From NCBI RefSeq assembly GCF_015694345.1, contig NZ_JADQDC010000001.1:310001-374000 (forward strand): a stretch of 64,000 bases of DNA, in the 5' to 3' direction. The stretch is from Novosphingobium jiangmenense (GTDB taxonomy: Bacteria > Pseudomonadota > Alphaproteobacteria > Sphingomonadales > Sphingomonadaceae). Below are positions 17,036 to 25,894 of this stretch, one piece after another. The stretch's first letter is position 1. Each line of letters begins with the position of its first letter. The notes under the pieces are model-generated. The model made no database searches. It saw only the letters and a program-made list of their open reading frames with translations, and was not told the DNA's origin. A program made the position numbers and the translations under genes.

Positions 17036-18414
17036 TCAGCCGTTCCCGAACGATGGCTCCACGCCTGGGCGCAACCGACCCCGAGCAAGGCCGCATAGAT
17101 CACCGCAATACCCGGCATCTGCACGCTGAAATCCGCGAGGCTGTGCAAGCCGACGAGAACGCTGGCAGACACCGCAAGAACCGGGAATATCCGCTCACGC
17201 TTCCGCCGGAACGCGCCAAAGACGCAGAAGCAGACCAGCCAGGCAACCGCACCGACAGCGAGGATCGTGGCGGGAATGCCTAGTTCGAATGCCAGCTCGA
17301 GGTAAACGTTGTGCGCCTCCGTAACGTTCGTCCCGATGGCAAAATCGCCGGTGCGATAGGCTTCGAATGTGTGTGCGAACGTTCCGTAGCCGTGCCCCGT
17401 CCATGGCAGTCGTGCTATCGCGTCCAGGCAGATCTGGAAGAGCGGCCAGCGTTCGGTGTCTTCCGAACCGCTGAAGCGATCCAGCGTCGTCAGCCCGCTG
17501 ACATAGAGATAGAAGAACAGCAGGCCGATCACCACCGCCGCCAGTCGACGGTCCGCCCGGAAGTACCCCACAGCTGCCATAAGGCTCACGGCCACGAGCA
17601 GTGCGATGACGAACGACACCATCCCCATGCGCGAATGGCTCTGGAACAGACCCATCACGCAAATGCTGGAAGCCAGGAAATAGGCCGCGGGATTTCCGGC
17701 GAAGGCCGAAAGTGCCCGCACGAAGGAGGATGGCAGGTATGCCACGTCGCCCCAGCGCTTGCGAAAGCCGATGAAGGCCAAAGCCGCATTGGCAAGAGCG
17801 CACAGGCCTGCATAGGTGGCAAAGTGGTTGCGGTTGACGAAGGTCCCGGTCACGTCGCCAAAACCGCCGTACCGTGCCTGAAACAGCAGGTCACGGTTGC
17901 CCAGCGAGAAGTTGACGATGCCGTAGAGCGAGAGCGCCGCGCCGGACAATCCGATCCAGCGCAACAGCACCAGCGCGCGATCCGCCTGTCGCGAGAAATG
18001 CAAGGCTAGCCAGTATACGCCAAGATAGCTTGCCAATCGCACCAGCGCTTCCAGCGTGCCTGCCGGATAGAGGCTTATCGTACCGTACAGCGGGGTGCCA
18101 AGGCTGGCACTGGCCTTGGCCCACAGTGCATTGCCGCCCGGCATGCCCGGTATGATCGTCGCGATGATCCAGCCTGTAACGATGATCCCCCCGAAAAGCG
18201 CCGGCTGCAGTTGCCACGCGTAATCGATGTGGCGGACCTCCCTGCGCGAAATCTTGCGAAACATTGCAAGGCAAAGCATCGCGGTCATCAGCGCGATTGC
18301 ATGCCAGAAGAATGGTCTGTTGCCGCCGAAGAACATCGGCGCCAGCAGCATCAGCCAGCCCAAGGCTCTGAACTCGGCAAGGTCAGGGGTCTGGCGCTGG
18401 GCAGAACGGCTCAT
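17032..18414 (-). CDS. O-antigen ligase/polymerase family membrane protein (Wzy_C)
   Basis: A 460-residue protein with about 11 to 12 hydrophobic segments and a large periplasmic loop containing TGHGYGTFAHTFEAYR and TEAHNVYLELAFELG, the HNxYLxxxxExG pattern of the Wzy_C family. Members polymerise repeat units or ligate polysaccharide to an acceptor. Near the flippase-bearing operon and the Wzc/Wza-like genes, a Wzy-type polymerase is most likely. The start at 18414 is chosen because ATG overlaps the upstream stop as ATGA; a longer reading from 18495 would run 81 bp into the preceding gene. Confidence 0.87.
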   Translation of the reverse strand: MSRSAQRQTPDLAEFRALGWLMLLAPMFFGGNRPFFWHAIALMTAMLCLAMFRKISRREVRHIDYAWQLQPALFGGIIVTGWIIATIIPGMPGGNALWAKASASLGTPLYGTISLYPAGTLEALVRLASYLGVYWLALHFSRQADRALVLLRWIGLSGAALSLYGIVNFSLGNRDLLFQARYGGFGDVTGTFVNRNHFATYAGLCALANAALAFIGFRKRWGDVAYLPSSFVRALSAFAGNPAAYFLASSICVMGLFQSHSRMGMVSFVIALLVAVSLMAAVGYFRADRRLAAVVIGLLFFYLYVSGLTTLDRFSGSEDTERWPLFQICLDAIARLPWTGHGYGTFAHTFEAYRTGDFAIGTNVTEAHNVYLELAFELGIPATILAVGAVAWLVCFCVFGAFRRKRERIFPVLAVSASVLVGLHSLADFSVQMPGIAVIYAALLGVGCAQAWSHRSGTAE

Positions 18415-19094
18415 ACGGTGTTTCTCCGCGCCGCCTGCAGGGCCTTGATGAAGTTCAGATGTTCGGGCGTGCGCCCGACGAGGACGCGATGACAAAAGGT
18501 CACGAAGCCCGCATCGCGATTGAACTGTGCAAGATCGCGCGCGCGATACCGGGCTGCGAAAACTACCTGATCCCGAGCGACGTCACCCAGACCACGCTCT
18601 CCCGCTGCCATCAGTTCATAAGCAAGACGGGCGCGCCAGGCTGCAATGTTCACTACGTGCGGTCCGGTCTGCATCGACAGTTCAAGTGCTGCGACGGCGC
18701 CCTTCGCATCGCCCCGCTGGTTGCGTGCCCACGCCACGCGCGACCAGTTATAGGGATTGGACGGATCTTCCGCGAGCGCCCGCCTGCCAATCGCAATCAG
18801 CTCCTCGCCCTGTACCTGCTGCGCGGGCCGCCCGCCCTGAGGCAAGGCCGCCATGGCAGTGACCGCGTTGGTAAGGTTCCTCGCCGGATCGGTCAGCCGC
18901 GCCGCAGTGAGGCTGGTGTCCGACGCCATGCGCAGGCGGTCGGCATCGACAAGCTTGCCGCTGCGCAGCTCTTCGACCACGTCGCCGGCTTCGATGGCCC
19001 AGACATTGCCGATCACACCAGCCAGCGCGATGATCGCCACCGCAACTGCCGCAGCCATGGGCAGGACAAGTGCGGCCGACCGGTCAGCTGCCAT
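18411..19094 (-). CDS. TPR-like membrane-anchored protein of the polysaccharide block
   Basis: A 227-residue protein with one N-terminal membrane segment (LPMAAAVAVAIIALAGVIG) and a helical periplasmic part. LAEDPSNPYNWSRVAWARNQ and AVAALELSMQTGPHV look like a pair of TPR-type helices, but the family is not recognised. The ATG at 19094 lies inside the last codons of the tyrosine kinase gene (11 bp overlap), and the next gene overlaps its stop by 4 bp, so it is translated with both. A scaffold between kinase and polymerase would fit but is a guess. A longer reading frame from a TTG at 19172 is just the kinase tail in another frame. Confidence 0.65.
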   Translation of the reverse strand: MAADRSAALVLPMAAAVAVAIIALAGVIGNVWAIEAGDVVEELRSGKLVDADRLRMASDTSLTAARLTDPARNLTNAVTAMAALPQGGRPAQQVQGEELIAIGRRALAEDPSNPYNWSRVAWARNQRGDAKGAVAALELSMQTGPHVVNIAAWRARLAYELMAAGERGLGDVARDQVVFAARYRARDLAQFNRDAGFVTFCHRVLVGRTPEHLNFIKALQAARRNTV

Positions 19095-21300
19095 AAGTGT
19101 AGGCTTTGTAGCGGTAGTAGTAGTAGTTGTAACCGAGGTTGTCGTAGGACGCGTACTTGCGCAGGTCGACAAGGCTCATGATCGTTCCAGCAAGCGGCAC
19201 CTCTAGGCGCTTCATGATGCCGACGACGTTCTTTACCACCGAGACAGGCGCCTTTGCCCACGCCACCGAGAGCAGCACCATGTCGACATGCTTGGAGATC
19301 ACCTGGCTGTCGCTGATCGGTGCGAACGGCGCCGTGTCGATGATGATGGTGTCGTAGAGCTTCCGCAGCTCGTCCAGCAACGCCGGGAACTCGGGTCGCA
19401 GCAGAAGCTCGTTGGGCGAACGCTGCCGCGCCCCTGCCAGCAGCACGTCCATGTCCGACAGGCTGTCCCTGACGAGCACGTTGCCAACGCTTTGCTCACC
19501 GAGAATGACTTCGGCAAAGCCGGGGCCGGATTCAAGGCCGAGGGCAGAGCCGACGCGTGGGCGCCGCAGGTCGAGCTCCATCAGCAGCACCCGCTGCCCG
19601 CGCATCGCCAGCGAGCGGGCATAGGTTACCGAGGTGAACGTCTTGCCCTCGCCCGCGATCGACGAGGTGATCATGATGATCTGACGCGGCCAGTCGGACA
19701 GTTGGGTCTCGATCGCCGCACGCAGCGTCGTCAGGGATTCTGACGTGGCCGAGTGCGGATTGGACAGCACCGCGTCCTCCGGGCTGTCACCGCCCGGATT
19801 GGTCAGCGATACCATCGTCAAAGTGGGGCGGCCCGTGATCTCCTCGACTTCTTCGGCCAGGCGGACGAACGGATCGAGGTATTCCAGTGCGAATGCCAGC
19901 GCGCCACCCAGCACCAGCCCCGCCACGAGCGCCGCGATAAGCGTCGGCACCTTCTGCGGATAGCTCGGATAGAACGCCGGACGGGCCAGCGTGATGATCC
20001 GCGCATCGGGCGACTGGATGCCCTGCTGCTCGCTGGTCTCCTTGTAGCGGTTCAGGAAGTTCTCGTAGAGTGACTTGGCCGACTGCGCATTGGTCTCCAG
20101 CTCGCGCAGCTTCACTGCCGCCATCTTCTCGCTGCCGGTCCGTCCCGTCGCAGCAGCAAGGCTGGCCGAGAGGGACTTCTCGCGCGCCTGAGCTAGCGAC
20201 AGGTCGTTCGCGGTCGCTGCGGCGATCTTGCGGATCTCGATCTTGATCTTCTCGCGCAGGTCGCGCAGCTCGGCATTGGCATTGACGACGCGCGGATGCC
20301 GCTCACCAAGGTTCGTGCGCATTTCCGAAAGCTTGCGCTGGATATCGATCTCCTGCTGGCGCAGACCGGAGATGAAGCCCGATTGCAGGATCGCGCTCGA
20401 ACTTTCGAGACCTGCACCGCCATTGGCGAGAAGCTGGTTGATCTGGTTGAGCTGGGTCTGCTTTTCCGCACGCGCCGCGCGGGCCATCATCAGCTGGGAG
20501 TTGACGTCGGTCAGCTGCTGGTCGCCGATCGTGACGTTCTCCGCCCCGCCCACGATGCCGTTGGCCACGCGATAGGTCTCGACCGCCTTGTCCGCTGCCA
20601 CCGACTGCAGCCGCAGCTCCTCGACCCGCTTCTCGAGCCAGTTCGTCGCCCGCCGCGTCGCCTCGAACTTGGTGCCGATCTGCTGGGCGATGTACTCGCT
20701 TGCCAGCGCGTTGGCGAGGCGCGCCGCCTTGTCCGAATCTCGCGACGTGATCTTGATCAGCAACACATAGGAATTCTTGACCTGGTCGACCCGCAGACGC
20801 GCGCCGAGGTTGGCGATCGCGATCTCCTTGCGGTGCGCCAGATCGTCCGGTCCGTTGGCATCACCGGCCTTTTCGTCATCCTTTGATCTGGACGAGCCGA
20901 ACCACGTGCTCGGCGACCACCACTTGAAGCCGCCTTTGGCCTGCTGGCCGAGGAACTCCGGATCGTCATAAAGCCGCTGCAGGTCGACAATGCGGGTAAG
21001 GATATCGGGCGAGCGGATCGTCTCCGCCTCGGTCGCCAGCGTGGCCATGTCCGGCTGCACCGAGGACACCACCTGCTCGACATCGACGACCTGGGTCTTG
21101 CGCGTCTCGATCGCTACCGACGCCGCGCTTTCGTAAAGCGGGGTGATCTGCATGACGACGATCGTTGCCAGCACGCCGACAATGGCCGCCGTGCCGACAA
21201 TGATCGCCCAGCGCCGCCGGGCGATTTCCAGCAGCCGCTTGAGATCCAGTTCGTTCCCGTTTTCCTTGGCGGGACCGTCATTTACCTGCAGAGTATTCAA
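19084..21300 (-). CDS. Wzc-like polysaccharide co-polymerase with tyrosine autokinase domain
   Basis: A 738-residue inner-membrane protein. Residues 30-55 are a membrane helix, followed by a Wzz-type periplasmic domain with long coiled coils (about 160 to 425). A second helix at about 452-472 has the PxxP region (YPSYPQKVP) before it. The cytoplasmic BY-kinase has Walker A SSIAGEGKT (546-554), Walker A' region VLLMELDLRRPR (571-582) and Walker B TIIIDTAP. The C-terminus is a tyrosine cluster (YDNLGYNYYYYRYKAY), the autophosphorylated tail. It sets chain length and gates export with the Wza-like protein. The usual first aspartate of Walker A' is glutamate here. The frame starts at TTG; no better start is visible. 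Confidence 0.9.
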   Translation of the reverse strand: MNTLQVNDGPAKENGNELDLKRLLEIARRRWAIIVGTAAIVGVLATIVVMQITPLYESAASVAIETRKTQVVDVEQVVSSVQPDMATLATEAETIRSPDILTRIVDLQRLYDDPEFLGQQAKGGFKWWSPSTWFGSSRSKDDEKAGDANGPDDLAHRKEIAIANLGARLRVDQVKNSYVLLIKITSRDSDKAARLANALASEYIAQQIGTKFEATRRATNWLEKRVEELRLQSVAADKAVETYRVANGIVGGAENVTIGDQQLTDVNSQLMMARAARAEKQTQLNQINQLLANGGAGLESSSAILQSGFISGLRQQEIDIQRKLSEMRTNLGERHPRVVNANAELRDLREKIKIEIRKIAAATANDLSLAQAREKSLSASLAAATGRTGSEKMAAVKLRELETNAQSAKSLYENFLNRYKETSEQQGIQSPDARIITLARPAFYPSYPQKVPTLIAALVAGLVLGGALAFALEYLDPFVRLAEEVEEITGRPTLTMVSLTNPGGDSPEDAVLSNPHSATSESLTTLRAAIETQLSDWPRQIIMITSSIAGEGKTFTSVTYARSLAMRGQRVLLMELDLRRPRVGSALGLESGPGFAEVILGEQSVGNVLVRDSLSDMDVLLAGARQRSPNELLLRPEFPALLDELRKLYDTIIIDTAPFAPISDSQVISKHVDMVLLSVAWAKAPVSVVKNVVGIMKRLEVPLAGTIMSLVDLRKYASYDNLGYNYYYYRYKAYTYGS

Positions 21301-21319
21301 GACCAGGACTTTCGGTAAC

Positions 21320-22555
21320 TCACATCCGCCAGCTGAGCGACAGGTTCAGCTTGTTGCGGTTGAAATCGAGAGATGATTGCGCGGAATTCCGGCGCATCAA
21401 TGCATAGGAGAGGCCGACCGCCATGTTGCGGGGCAGCTTGTAGCGCACGGTCGCATCGAGCGAGTAAAGCGTGTCCTTGCGCGCGATATCGGAAAGCGAC
21501 TCCGTGGCGAGCCCGAGAAAATCGTTGCGTCCGATGCGACCGCCGAGGCTGGCCGAAAGCCGTTTGCCGAATTCGCGATCCGCCGCCACCTCCAGCGTGG
21601 TAATCACGTAGTTCTTGGCAGCGTTGAGCGCCGTCTCCTCGATGCGGCGGTCCGCCGCGATCCGCACCTTGGTGCCTGGAGCTGCCGACCACACCAGAGC
21701 GGCGCCGAACACCGGAGAGCTGAAACGACGCAGAGCACCCGAGCGGTAACTGCGCGTCTGATAGCCGGCAAAGACTTCGCCCGTCACCAAGTTGGTGATG
21801 GCGACATAGAGTCCGGCAGTTCCGCGCCAGGTCGTGGAATCACGCTGGATGCCGAAATCGTCCTGATCCGTGACGTAGTCGATCTTGGTCCATTCGCCGC
21901 GCAGGACAACGGAATAGCCCGGCGAGAACTGGTACTGCAAGCGGGACCGCAGCGCCTTGGTCGTACGATCACGGTCTCCGTTGTTGATCGACCCCCCGTC
22001 ATTTCGGGCAGTATCACGATAATTGTACTTCTGGAGCGAACCATCGAGGTTCATCTTCAGTCGCCCGAGTTCACGGCTCAGACTGAGCTCGGAGTTCCAT
22101 AGGCCATAAGGCGTCGGCGAAACCGAACTGGCATCGTTGTTCGGGTCACCGCGATCTTCGTGCGAGAACGAATAACTCGTGCGCCCCCTGACGAAGGTGT
22201 CGTGGATCGGCTCGAGTTCAAGGCCGGCGTTGAGATTCCTGTCCCACCGGTTCTCCCGCGTTCTCTCGGCATAGTCGAAGCGGGTGACTGCACCACCAAG
22301 ATTGAACTTGTAGCGGGACGTGTCCTTCTTGACGTTAAGCTTTGGCGACGTCCTCACATAGACGTCAGTCACCCCGCCGTCACGCTGGGCATAGACGTTG
22401 TCGTCGAGATAGGCATCGACGTCGAGAGCGAGGCTCACGCGAAAACCACCGACGTCCGCCCCGGAGGAATCCTGCCCGAATGCGACGCCAGGAGCGGAGA
22501 GTGCCAACGGCCCGAAGACCATCGCAATGCTGTACTTGGCGCGCGGAGGAGCCAT
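21320..22555 (-). CDS. Outer-membrane beta-barrel protein of the polysaccharide export block
   Basis: A 411-residue protein with a signal peptide (cleavage near GVAFGQ, residue 27) and then alternating amphipathic strands rich in Tyr, Arg and Asp from about residue 35 to the end, which closes with LNLSLSWRM. Strand pairs such as GLSYALMRRNSAQSSLDFNR suggest a 14 to 18-strand barrel of the type named beta-barrel porin 2/EpsL in exopolysaccharide loci. A secretion pore or surface anchor for the polymer is plausible. The start has an AAGG site 8 bases upstream. It is 46 bp after the Asn/Gly-rich gene and 19 bp before the kinase gene. Confidence 0.75.
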   Translation of the reverse strand: MAPPRAKYSIAMVFGPLALSAPGVAFGQDSSGADVGGFRVSLALDVDAYLDDNVYAQRDGGVTDVYVRTSPKLNVKKDTSRYKFNLGGAVTRFDYAERTRENRWDRNLNAGLELEPIHDTFVRGRTSYSFSHEDRGDPNNDASSVSPTPYGLWNSELSLSRELGRLKMNLDGSLQKYNYRDTARNDGGSINNGDRDRTTKALRSRLQYQFSPGYSVVLRGEWTKIDYVTDQDDFGIQRDSTTWRGTAGLYVAITNLVTGEVFAGYQTRSYRSGALRRFSSPVFGAALVWSAAPGTKVRIAADRRIEETALNAAKNYVITTLEVAADREFGKRLSASLGGRIGRNDFLGLATESLSDIARKDTLYSLDATVRYKLPRNMAVGLSYALMRRNSAQSSLDFNRNKLNLSLSWRM

Positions 22556-22601
22556 CTTGCTAACCTTTGCCTTGGTTCAGGATTTGCGGGACGCGTTCCG
22601 T

Positions 22602-23255
22602 TCAGGACGGACTGATGTTGTCCCGGTTCGGGTTCTCGACGAAATCGGGCGGACCGTTCGTCCCCGGCCCCGGATCGTCGAACGGCGAATTACCGCCGTT
22701 ATTGCCGCCGTTCCCGTTGTTGCCATTGTTGCCGTTGTTGTTGCCACCGTTGCCATTCCCCGACTGATTGCCAGTCACGGCCTCGACGGCCTCGGCCGAA
22801 GCGGGCACGGCCGCCACGATCTGCGGCGCCAGATCGGGAATGAGCTGCGCAAGTGAGGCGGCGGCAGCAGGGTCGGTCAGGACGATCTGCAGGATGCCGT
22901 TGACGACGCGATAGATGATGCGCCCGTTACCGCGCACGCCCTGGTTGGCAATTTCCTCTTGCGAGACAACGAGGATCTGGACCTTCAGGTTCGGGTTCTG
23001 CTTGCGCAGCTGCTCGACCGATGGCGGCTCGACTGCGGTCCAGGCCTGCGTCTTTCCATCACCCTGCGCCGGTTGCGAACCGCTGTCTTGCGATTGTTCG
23101 ACACCCGCCGATTGTTCGCCCTTGTCATCGGAGGACTGCCCGGCGGCAGCTCCGCCGAACGCAAGGAACGCCAAGGACAGGCTGGCCATGCCCACGACAC
23201 GGGTTCCCTGCAGCTTCTGCCGAACCGCCAATGCATGCATCATTATGCTGTTCAC
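22602..23255 (-). CDS. Exported protein with Asn/Gly low-complexity tail, function unknown
   Basis: A 217-residue protein not recognised from any family. It has an N-terminal hydrophobic stretch (VVGMASLSLAFLAFGGAAAG) consistent with a signal peptide, a Ser/Gln/Asp-rich linker, a small folded region around residues 75 to 150 (VQILVVSQEEIANQG, RIIYRVVNGILQIVLTD), then a run made almost only of Gly and Asn (about 165 to 195) and a Pro/Asp-rich end. The Gly/Asn tract is encoded by short repeats likely to vary in length. It starts at GTG with an AAGGGA site, between the Wza-like and barrel genes. A role in polymer export is implied by position only. Confidence 0.65.
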   Translation of the reverse strand: MNSIMMHALAVRQKLQGTRVVGMASLSLAFLAFGGAAAGQSSDDKGEQSAGVEQSQDSGSQPAQGDGKTQAWTAVEPPSVEQLRKQNPNLKVQILVVSQEEIANQGVRGNGRIIYRVVNGILQIVLTDPAAAASLAQLIPDLAPQIVAAVPASAEAVEAVTGNQSGNGNGGNNNGNNGNNGNGGNNGGNSPFDDPGPGTNGPPDFVENPNRDNISPS

Positions 23256-23304
23256 TGCACCATCCCTTCAGCAGGAAGCCGGACCCTCAATTGCAGTCCG
23301 GACA

Positions 23305-23910
23305 TCAGAAGAACCTCTCGTTGACCTTGATGATGTCGCCGGGAAGAACAGTTGCATTCACGTCGACGGAGACCTTTTTATTGTCAGGCCCCCGGATCAG
23401 TTCGAACTTTGACTGCTTCGCGCGGTAGGTATAGCCCCCAGCAAGGGCGATGGCATTGAGGACGGTCATGCCGGCCACGTATGGATAGCTTCCGGGCTTG
23501 CCCACTTCCCCAAGCACATAGAACGGACGATAGTTCAGGACGTCGATCGCCACCTTGGGAGCGATCATGTAACCTTCCTCGCGGAGGCGCCGCTCGATCA
23601 GTGCCGACAGTTCCGTCAAGGTAAGCCCGACCGCTTTCACCTGCCCGAGCAACTGGAGCGACAGGTTGCCCGTGCTGTCCACCTCATAATCACCCGAGAT
23701 GGTGTCTTCGTTGTAGACCCGGATCCGGAGCTTGTCGCCGGATCCGAAGCGGTAGGCGACCTCGACGCCGGAATCGCCCACCCCCTGCGCCACCCCGGCT
23801 TCCGCGCCGGCGAGCACCGTATCCGCAGACGCAGCGGTCTGCGCCGCAGCCTGCTGGAGCGGCAGGCTGAGGCAGGTCAGAAATGACAAGATTACGACGA
23901 CGATTCTCAT
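23305..23910 (-). CDS. Wza/GumB-like polysaccharide export protein (Poly_export + SLBB)
   Basis: A 201-residue protein with a signal peptide (ILSFLTCLSLPLQQAAAQ). Residues about 55 to 130 are the polysaccharide export domain (YRFGSGDKLRIRVYNEDTIS, then STGNLSLQLLGQVKAVGLTL), and residues about 130 to 200 are a single SLBB domain (FYVLGEVGKPGSYPYVAGMT, VLPGDIIKVNERFF). It is shorter than E. coli Wza (about 380 residues), lacking the C-terminal outer-membrane helix, so another protein, perhaps the barrel at 21320-22555, may form the outer-membrane passage. A lipobox is not clear. It is the first gene of the export block; ATG with GAG 8 bases before. Confidence 0.88.
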   Translation of the reverse strand: MRIVVVILSFLTCLSLPLQQAAAQTAASADTVLAGAEAGVAQGVGDSGVEVAYRFGSGDKLRIRVYNEDTISGDYEVDSTGNLSLQLLGQVKAVGLTLTELSALIERRLREEGYMIAPKVAIDVLNYRPFYVLGEVGKPGSYPYVAGMTVLNAIALAGGYTYRAKQSKFELIRGPDNKKVSVDVNATVLPGDIIKVNERFF

Positions 23911-24185
23911 TCAATGCTCTTTGACCAACACCACAGTACAGCGGATGCATTCAGTAAATTACGCGCCGAATTCTGATCAGAAACTCCATCCGCATTTGCA
24001 GCGCAAAGTCACATCCCACAATTGGTCTCGTTAAGTCCTGCTTTATTCTTGCCCCTCATCGCTGTTTATTTTGAGGAATCCGATCGTCACTATATCTAAA
24101 TGCAACATCGGATACTTACCATGCGTCCGAAAAAATCCCATGCCGCCATTGGCTTACCGAAATAAACCTTCCGGCTATGCGCTGG
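23911..24185 (-). promoter_or_regulatory. Upstream region of the export block
   Basis: These 275 bases between the TolC-family gene and the first export gene carry no ORF of note and must hold the promoter for the block read leftward from 23910. A perfect 12-bp palindrome (TTCTGATCAGAA, 23971-23982) lies 61 bases before the start codon. Palindromes of this size occur by chance several times in a window of this length, so the operator idea is weak. No terminator for the TolC gene is obvious. Confidence 0.4.
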
Positions 24186-25874
24186 TTACTTTGGCGGAGC
24201 ATCCTCGATTGCTGGAGCATCCGTGAGGGTGCGGTCGAGATAAGCGTCGATGTCATCGCCGGCGGGTTCACGGTCACCGCTCGAAGGTTCCGCAAGAGTC
24301 GGTCCGACAACGGCAAGCGCGGGAGCGCGACCCACTCCGGCGTCCCGGGGGGTCCGGTCGGACCTGCTGCCAAGCGGTAGACGGTCGACCGCCCGCACCA
24401 GCGGCGAGAGCAGCGGCACACCATTCATGCCACGTGATACTTCACGCGGCCTGTCAGAATCGGCGCCGACAAGGCCAGGTGCGAAGGTGCTCCAATCGAG
24501 GAGACCCGCTGCAGCAAGCAACCGAGTTCGCGCAGTGCGTGCCGTCGCCAGCGTGGCATTGTAGTTGATCTGCGCCGCGAGAAGATCTCTGGCAAGATCG
24601 AGCACGTCCAGCGTGGTACGCATCCCCAGCTGTTCCTGCTTGACCGCGCCTTCATGCGCCTGGCGCGCCAGTTCCATGGCAGTACCCAGATTGGTCAGCG
24701 AAGCTTCGGCGCTGACCCACTCGTTCCACGCATCGGCCAGTTCGGCGCGCGATTCGCGCAGGGCCTGGTCGATCAGCCGCCAGTCCGCATCGTTGGCGGC
24801 TTCGGCTTCGTGTATTCTCGCTGTCAGCTGGCCGCTCTGGAACACCGACCCCGACAGCACCACCTGCCCGCTCATCTGCGAGCGCTGCCGCCACTGCAAG
24901 CCGACGAGGCTGGTTTCGAACCCCGCCCGCCCCCTCAGATCGACCCGGATGCGCCCTTCGGCCTTCACCCCTTCGACCTCGGCCCGCGACAGCTGTTCGC
25001 GGGCATAGGCAGCCTTCATGACCGGCAACCGATCCTCGGCGAGCACCAATCCGTCTTCGATCGAGCCGAAGGGTATGGTGGCGACGGGTGGTACGGCAAG
25101 GTCTCCCGCTCTCGCACCGACCAGTCGCTGGAACAGGGCTTCCGAAGCGGCTGCCGAGCGCTGCGCCTGCAGCAATTGCGCCCGACCGATTTCGACGCGC
25201 GTTGCCACCTGCTGGACATCGGTGCGAGTGGTGTCGCGCGCCTTGTACCGGGAGGCATTGTTGCGCAGTTCGCGTTCAAGCAGCTGCAGATTCTCCCGCG
25301 CGATGTTCTGTGCGGCGCGATCTCTCAGGACATTGACATAAGCTGCATAGGTCTGCGCCACCAGCTGCTGTTCGGTCGCCTGCAGGGCGGCGCGTTGGTA
25401 GGCAATCTGCGCCTTCGCCTCGCGTTCGCCCGCCGCATTGCGCCCGAAGGTGAAAAGCGGTTGGGTCAGGATGGCCGAGGCTGCAGGGGACCAGCCAGAC
25501 CGGGCAACAAAATTGCCGAACAGCTGTTCGACGTTCTCGCGCTGATAGCCATAGGTGGCTTCGAACGAAAGCTGCGGCCCGGACCTGGCCCGGGCCTGCG
25601 GCAAGCGATAGTTCGTGCTGTCCAGCTTCGCCTGCTGGGCCAGCAGTTGCGGGTTGCTTTCATAGGCCCGCTCCAGCGCCTCATCCAGACTGCTTACGGT
25701 CACGTCTCCCCGTTCGGGAGCGGCCTGCGGTGACGCAGGGCTCACACTGTCTGCCGAAGTCGCGGTCGTACTGGCCTGCGCTGGGACCGGCGCAGCGATT
25801 ATCAGTCCGGAAGACAAGGCGAGTAGCCAGACCGACCTCGCCCTCGCCGTGCCACGGCCGTGTTCGACGCACAT
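24186..25874 (-). CDS. TolC-family outer membrane protein of a type I secretion system
   Basis: A 562-residue protein with a signal peptide (LLALSSGLIIAAPVPAQA). Two outer-membrane efflux protein repeats follow, with LDEALERAYESNPQLLAQQA at the first and the long coiled helices LERELRNNASRYKARDTTRTDVQQV and GMRTTLDVLDLARDLLAAQI (each part of the TolC tunnel pattern). The last 90 residues after the barrel core are Pro/Asp-rich and not part of the family fold. It lies 20 bp after the adaptor gene, so the ABC protein, adaptor and exit duct form one operon. The likely cargo is the RTX adhesin at 29937-35708. Confidence 0.88.
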   Translation of the reverse strand: MCVEHGRGTARARSVWLLALSSGLIIAAPVPAQASTTATSADSVSPASPQAAPERGDVTVSSLDEALERAYESNPQLLAQQAKLDSTNYRLPQARARSGPQLSFEATYGYQRENVEQLFGNFVARSGWSPAASAILTQPLFTFGRNAAGEREAKAQIAYQRAALQATEQQLVAQTYAAYVNVLRDRAAQNIARENLQLLERELRNNASRYKARDTTRTDVQQVATRVEIGRAQLLQAQRSAAASEALFQRLVGARAGDLAVPPVATIPFGSIEDGLVLAEDRLPVMKAAYAREQLSRAEVEGVKAEGRIRVDLRGRAGFETSLVGLQWRQRSQMSGQVVLSGSVFQSGQLTARIHEAEAANDADWRLIDQALRESRAELADAWNEWVSAEASLTNLGTAMELARQAHEGAVKQEQLGMRTTLDVLDLARDLLAAQINYNATLATARTARTRLLAAAGLLDWSTFAPGLVGADSDRPREVSRGMNGVPLLSPLVRAVDRLPLGSRSDRTPRDAGVGRAPALAVVGPTLAEPSSGDREPAGDDIDAYLDRTLTDAPAIEDAPPK

Positions 25875-25894
25875 TCGCGAAATCTCCAGATGGT

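Noticed and set aside
18411..19172. Thr-rich N-terminal extension of the TPR-like protein
   Set aside because: It begins at TTG inside the tyrosine-cluster codons of the kinase gene; the low-complexity threonines are the kinase tail in another frame. ATG 19094 fits a membrane-anchor start.
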